DNA from: DASYLJ01 sp036009625
GTDB taxonomy: Bacteria > Desulfobacterota > Binatia > DP-6
DNA length: 64,000 nucleotides
Reading direction: 5' to 3'
NCBI GenBank assembly: GCA_036009625.1
Contig: DASYLJ010000095.1
Location: forward strand, 14,400 to 78,399
Under the pieces are notes generated by a model that was given only the letters and a program-made list of their open reading frames with translations, was not told where the DNA came from and did not search any database. Shown piece after piece: positions 60,637 to 64,000 of this stretch (the first letter of the stretch is position 1; every line of letters begins with the position of its first letter). The translations under genes were made by a program, and so were the position numbers.

Positions 60637-61566
60637 GTGTCCGACCCTGCGAACCTGCCCCGCGTGGTGTCGATGCTGCCTGCGGCCACCGAGATCATCG
60701 CCGCGCTCGGCATGGTCGACGCGCTCGTCGGCGTCAGCCACGAGTGCGACTTCCCGCCCGAGGTGCAGGACAAGCCGCGCATCACGCAGTGCGATATCCA
60801 CGGTAACGAGCTCCCCAGCGACCAGATCGACGCCTGGGTGACCAGCCAGCTCGCCACCGCCGGCACGCTCTACACCATGGACGAGCCGATGCTGCGACGG
60901 CTCGCGCCCGACGTCATCGTCACCCAGCGCCTGTGCGACGTGTGCGCCGTCGGCTGGGAGACGGTGAATGCGTTCGCCGCCACCCTGCCCGGTCCGCCCG
61001 TCGTCGTGAACCTCGAGCCGCAGACGCTGGCCGAGGTGTTCGGCGACATCCGTCGCGTCGGTGCGGCACTCGGGGTGTCCGAGCGAGCCGAGACGGTGGT
61101 CGCCGCGCTCGAGGCGCGCATCGACGTCGTCCGCACGCGGGTCGACGGCGCGCCCCGTCGACGCTGCGTGCTGCTCGAGTGGATCACGCCCCCCTATCGC
61201 AGCGGCCATTGGGATCCGGAGCTGGTCGAGATCGCCGGCGGTCACGATCCGGTCGGTCGTGCGGGCGAGGACGCCGCCGCGGTGCCGTGGGACGCGATCC
61301 GGGACGCCGCACCCGAGGTGCTGGTGGTGGCGTGCTGCGGCTTCGACGTCGCCCGCACGCGACGCGACCTCCCCGCGCTGCGCGCCTACCCGGGCTTCGA
61401 CACGCTGCCCGCGGTCCGCAACCGCGACGTCTGGCTGGTGGACGGGTCGGCGTTCTTCAGCCGTCCGGGGCCCCGTCTGGTCGACAGCCTCGAGATCCTC
61501 GCCCGCCTCGTCCATCCCGAGCGCTACGACGACACGCCGCTGCCTCCGGGTGTCGAGCGCATGTGA
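60637..61566 (+). CDS. Cobalamin/metal-binding BtuF-like protein without signal peptide
   Basis: The product is about 309 residues. It has VVSMLPAATEIIAALGMVDA, LVGVSHECDFPPEV, DVIVTQRLCDVC and VLLEWITPPYRSGHW, the helical-backbone metal-receptor fold seen in BtuF and related corrinoid-binding proteins. No signal peptide or lipobox is present, and no permease gene is adjacent, so a cytoplasmic corrinoid- or metal-binding role is as likely as transport. The start is GTG 60637, or GTG 60619. Confidence 0.82.
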   Translation: MSDPANLPRVVSMLPAATEIIAALGMVDALVGVSHECDFPPEVQDKPRITQCDIHGNELPSDQIDAWVTSQLATAGTLYTMDEPMLRRLAPDVIVTQRLCDVCAVGWETVNAFAATLPGPPVVVNLEPQTLAEVFGDIRRVGAALGVSERAETVVAALEARIDVVRTRVDGAPRRRCVLLEWITPPYRSGHWDPELVEIAGGHDPVGRAGEDAAAVPWDAIRDAAPEVLVVACCGFDVARTRRDLPALRAYPGFDTLPAVRNRDVWLVDGSAFFSRPGPRLVDSLEILARLVHPERYDDTPLPPGVERM

Positions 61567-61703
61567 GGTGCGGTCTGCGGCGGTGTCGTGCACACACGCA
61601 CGCATTCGCTACGACTGAAGTTGCAGAACTGCGCACTTGCGCAAGCGCGTTTTCGCGAATTTCTGTTGACGGCAAGCGTGGTTAGGCCGTACCTTCGCCC
61701 CCC
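61567..61703 (+). promoter_or_regulatory. Intergenic region before the sulfatase gene, possible sigma-70 promoter
   Basis: Contains TTGACG (about 61665) and TACCTT 18 bp later, close to the ATG at 61704. Also contains short palindromes (TTGCGCAA; CGCGTTTTCGCG). The promoter call is weak. No gene is seen here. Confidence 0.3.
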
Positions 61704-63971
61704 ATGCCGACGGCCATTCGACTCGTCACCATGCTTTCCATGTTGGCCGCCGCGCTCCTGGGCCCCGGCGAGGCTGGCGCCCGCATCCAGTGGGATCGGA
61801 GCCTGTTCGGTTGCGAGCCGCCGGCAACCTTCTACTCCAGCCGACACCTTCCCGGCTCGCCTCCGTGCTGCCCGTCGGTCGAGGGTCTGTGCGAGGGCGG
61901 CACCGTCTGTCCGGCGACCGGACGCTGTCCGGGCACGAACACGGCCTGCGTGGCCACGCCCCCACCCGGACGCCCGAACATCGTCCTCATGATCTCGGAC
62001 GACCAGGGCTACTGTCAGTACGGCAGCGCGCGCGAATGCCGCAGCCCGCAACATGGCATCGCCATCCCCGCTCCGGTGACGCCGAACCTCGATCTGCTCG
62101 CCGGCCACGGCACCGTCTTCCCGGTCGCGCACAACTCGGCGCCGTGGTGCTTCCCGTCGTTGTTCAGCATCGTCACCGGACGCTACCAGCGCAGCTTCGA
62201 CGGTGTCGCGAAGCCCGCCGAGGTCTTCGGCACGCTGCCGCGCTCGCTGCGCCGACTCCAGGGTGTCGCCGGCGCGGTCACGGACCCCTACGACGCCACC
62301 AATGCGATCGGCGGCTACTGTGCGTTCCTCGGCGGCAAGCTCACCGATCGCCTCGGCGACCCCGGCTTCCACGCCTACGCCCGCACCGGTGAGCGCAGCA
62401 TCGGCCGCACCCGCTGCATCGCCGGCGCAGGCGACGGGCCTCCGCTCTGTGGCAGCGAGACGCTGCCCACCTACGAGCCGACGAAGATCTTCCGCGGCAG
62501 CGATCTCTTCGAGTTCCTCGATACGCTGCAGTACCGCGTGCCGAACGTGCAGCCCGCCACGTTCGCGATGCAGAACTTCTTCGCGTGGTACGCGCCGCGC
62601 ATCCCGCATCAGCCGCTGCGCGCGCCGGACGTCATCCGCCGCTACCTGTTCGGCAACGGACCGACCTACCCGCTCGGCGGCGTGTTCAACCTCGGCGCCT
62701 ACTGCAGCGGCGCGAGCTGTCCCACCAGCGTGACGGCCTTCGACGAGACCGTCTTCGGCGACGTCCACGAGCTGGACGGCAACCTATGGTGGATGGACGA
62801 CAGCCTGCGCGAGATCCGCAAGTACCTCGCGATGCAGGGCGCGCCCCATTGCGTCACGAACGCGGGACAGAGCCGCTTCGACGTGACGACGCCCGCGGCG
62901 TGCAACGGCACCTGGGCAAGCGCCGTGACGCCCGATCTGGAGCGCAACACCGTCATCATGTTCCTCGCCGACAACGGCTGGCACCTGCCCGACTCGAAGC
63001 ACAGCTTCACCGAGAACGGCTACCGCACACGGCTCATCGTGTTCGACCCGCGCAACCTGCCGAGCGTGCCGTCGTGGGACCCTCAGGTCGAGCCCGTGCT
63101 GCCGCCGAACGAGAGCCCGGCGCTCGCCCACGGCATCGACATCTTCCCCACCGCCCTCGGCTTCGCGCTCGACACGCCGGGCACGCAGCTCTGTCCGCAG
63201 GCACCCGACGGCAGCCGCTGCGACGGGCGTGATCTGCGGCCGCACCTGGCGACCGCGCCGGGCGGACCTGCCGCCCCGGAGACGCTGCGCCACGCGCTCT
63301 GCGGGCACAACACCCAGAAGGTGACGTCACCGACGAAGAGCCGTTACCTCCTCACCCGTCCGGGCTCCGTCGGCCGTTGCACCGTGCTCACCGCACCCGC
63401 CTGCACCACCGACGCGAGCTGCGGGGCGAACGCGTTCTGTCTGGGCGGACACTGTGCATCGCGCATCGAAACCGCGTGCGCCGGCACCGCCAACTGCGCC
63501 GCCGGCGCCGTCTGTCTCGGCGGCAGGTGTCGCACCGCGCCATCCTGCATCGAGGACGCCGACTGCAGCGCCCTCCTTCCCGGCCGTACGGTCGCCTGTG
63601 TGGCGAAGGACAAGAAGTGGTGTCGCAACTCCCCTGGCACGTCGTGTTCCACGCACGACGACTGCCCCGCCTGCCCGGCGGGTGCGGCCGCCTGCAGCCG
63701 TCTCTGCGAGGCGCGTCAGCTCAAGTTCTACGTCAACCCGGGCGGCAAGAACCCGGAGATGAGCGACCTCTTCATCGATCCCGACGAGAGCGGGCTGCAC
63801 AAGGGCGACCGCGCGAGCCTGAGCTTCGAGCTCTCGCAGCTCGAGGGACCGTACGGGCGCGCCATGCGTCGCGCGAGCTGCTGCATGGACGACTGGTGGC
63901 CCGAGGTGGGCGCGCTGGGAAGCATCTGCGGCGGGCTCACCTGCCCCGCCGACCTGACCTGCGACCAGTAG
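61704..63971 (+). CDS. Secreted sulfatase-like protein with atypical active-site motif and Cys-rich end
   Basis: The 755-residue product has a signal peptide (about residues 1-26), a short Cys-rich stretch (residues 37-80) and an alkaline-phosphatase-superfamily sulfatase core: NIVLMISDDQGY (metal Asp pair), WCFPSLFSIVTGRYQ (expected formylglycine Cys149) and MFLADNGWHLPDSK. The C-terminal 180 residues carry EB-like Cys-rich units (CTTDASCGANAFCLGGHC). The consensus CxPSR reads CFPSL: the Arg needed by formylglycine-generating enzyme is Leu153. Either the Cys is unmodified or an unusual maturase is used. Confidence 0.82.
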   Translation: MPTAIRLVTMLSMLAAALLGPGEAGARIQWDRSLFGCEPPATFYSSRHLPGSPPCCPSVEGLCEGGTVCPATGRCPGTNTACVATPPPGRPNIVLMISDDQGYCQYGSARECRSPQHGIAIPAPVTPNLDLLAGHGTVFPVAHNSAPWCFPSLFSIVTGRYQRSFDGVAKPAEVFGTLPRSLRRLQGVAGAVTDPYDATNAIGGYCAFLGGKLTDRLGDPGFHAYARTGERSIGRTRCIAGAGDGPPLCGSETLPTYEPTKIFRGSDLFEFLDTLQYRVPNVQPATFAMQNFFAWYAPRIPHQPLRAPDVIRRYLFGNGPTYPLGGVFNLGAYCSGASCPTSVTAFDETVFGDVHELDGNLWWMDDSLREIRKYLAMQGAPHCVTNAGQSRFDVTTPAACNGTWASAVTPDLERNTVIMFLADNGWHLPDSKHSFTENGYRTRLIVFDPRNLPSVPSWDPQVEPVLPPNESPALAHGIDIFPTALGFALDTPGTQLCPQAPDGSRCDGRDLRPHLATAPGGPAAPETLRHALCGHNTQKVTSPTKSRYLLTRPGSVGRCTVLTAPACTTDASCGANAFCLGGHCASRIETACAGTANCAAGAVCLGGRCRTAPSCIEDADCSALLPGRTVACVAKDKKWCRNSPGTSCSTHDDCPACPAGAAACSRLCEARQLKFYVNPGGKNPEMSDLFIDPDESGLHKGDRASLSFELSQLEGPYGRAMRRASCCMDDWWPEVGALGSICGGLTCPADLTCDQ

Positions 63972-64000
63972 TCAGCCGCCCTGCGGGGCCGGCTGTGGTG

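Overview
The window is very GC-rich and gene-dense. Several proteins carry features common in large-genome deltaproteobacterial lineages: two secreted proteins have long Thr/Ser linkers, one also has myxo-type Cys-rich repeats (CGNG..EDCDDGN), and the window holds a FecR protein next to a TPR/beta-barrel protein, many stand-alone receivers and a PheC-AroQ fusion. A Myxococcota- or Binatota-like bacterium is the best guess, by inference only. I see no rRNA, tRNA, CRISPR array, insertion sequence or prophage.

Layout. 0-13 kb: envelope and metabolic genes (FecR and TPR/beta-barrel pair; a giant secreted double-propeller protein; a minus-strand run DUF4920 - UDP-glucose pyrophosphorylase - lytic transglycosylase - class III aminotransferase; a secreted Ca-dependent PI-PLC; SDR; thioesterase). 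13-46 kb: a stress-survival region. It contains BON-domain proteins, many small membrane proteins (DUF1328, holin-like, DUF883-like, YtxH), CsbD, SRPBCC, a PLD-VTT fusion, a hybrid histidine kinase, stand-alone receivers, trehalose-from-glycogen enzymes (TreZ, a debranching enzyme, TreY), topoisomerase IB, Ku, Fe/Mn-SOD and peroxiredoxin. 46-50 kb: large secreted proteins. 50-59 kb: PheC-AroQ, GST and an AddA/AddB-type nuclease-helicase pair. 59-64 kb: wax-ester synthase-like acyltransferase, corrinoid-binding-type protein and an atypical sulfatase.

Main observation. Eight transcription units in the 13-39 kb region are preceded by a good sigma-54 (-24/-12) promoter in the right orientation. 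Each has GG-N10-GC spacing and close matches to TGGCACG-N4-TTGCW. In six of the eight, the predicted start point lies shortly upstream of a Shine-Dalgarno sequence. The units are: a 38-aa membrane peptide, BON/SGNH/FAD-Rieske, DUF1328, a secreted FxLYD-like protein, the 24.8-28 kb small-membrane-protein operon, receiver-treZ-debranching enzyme, DUF748-BON, and a secreted 98-aa protein coupled to Ku. In the middle of this region sits an NtrC-family sigma-54 activator with a soluble, apparently degenerate kinase partner, divergent from the largest operon. A short motif (TACAAAGC/TGTAAAGC-like) lies about 55-57 bp upstream of several of these -24 elements. I infer a sigma-54-controlled envelope/desiccation stress regulon that joins small membrane proteins, trehalose synthesis and DNA-end repair. 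Comparable gene sets in other bacteria are usually tied to alternative sigma factors of the sigma-70 family, so this wiring deserves testing.
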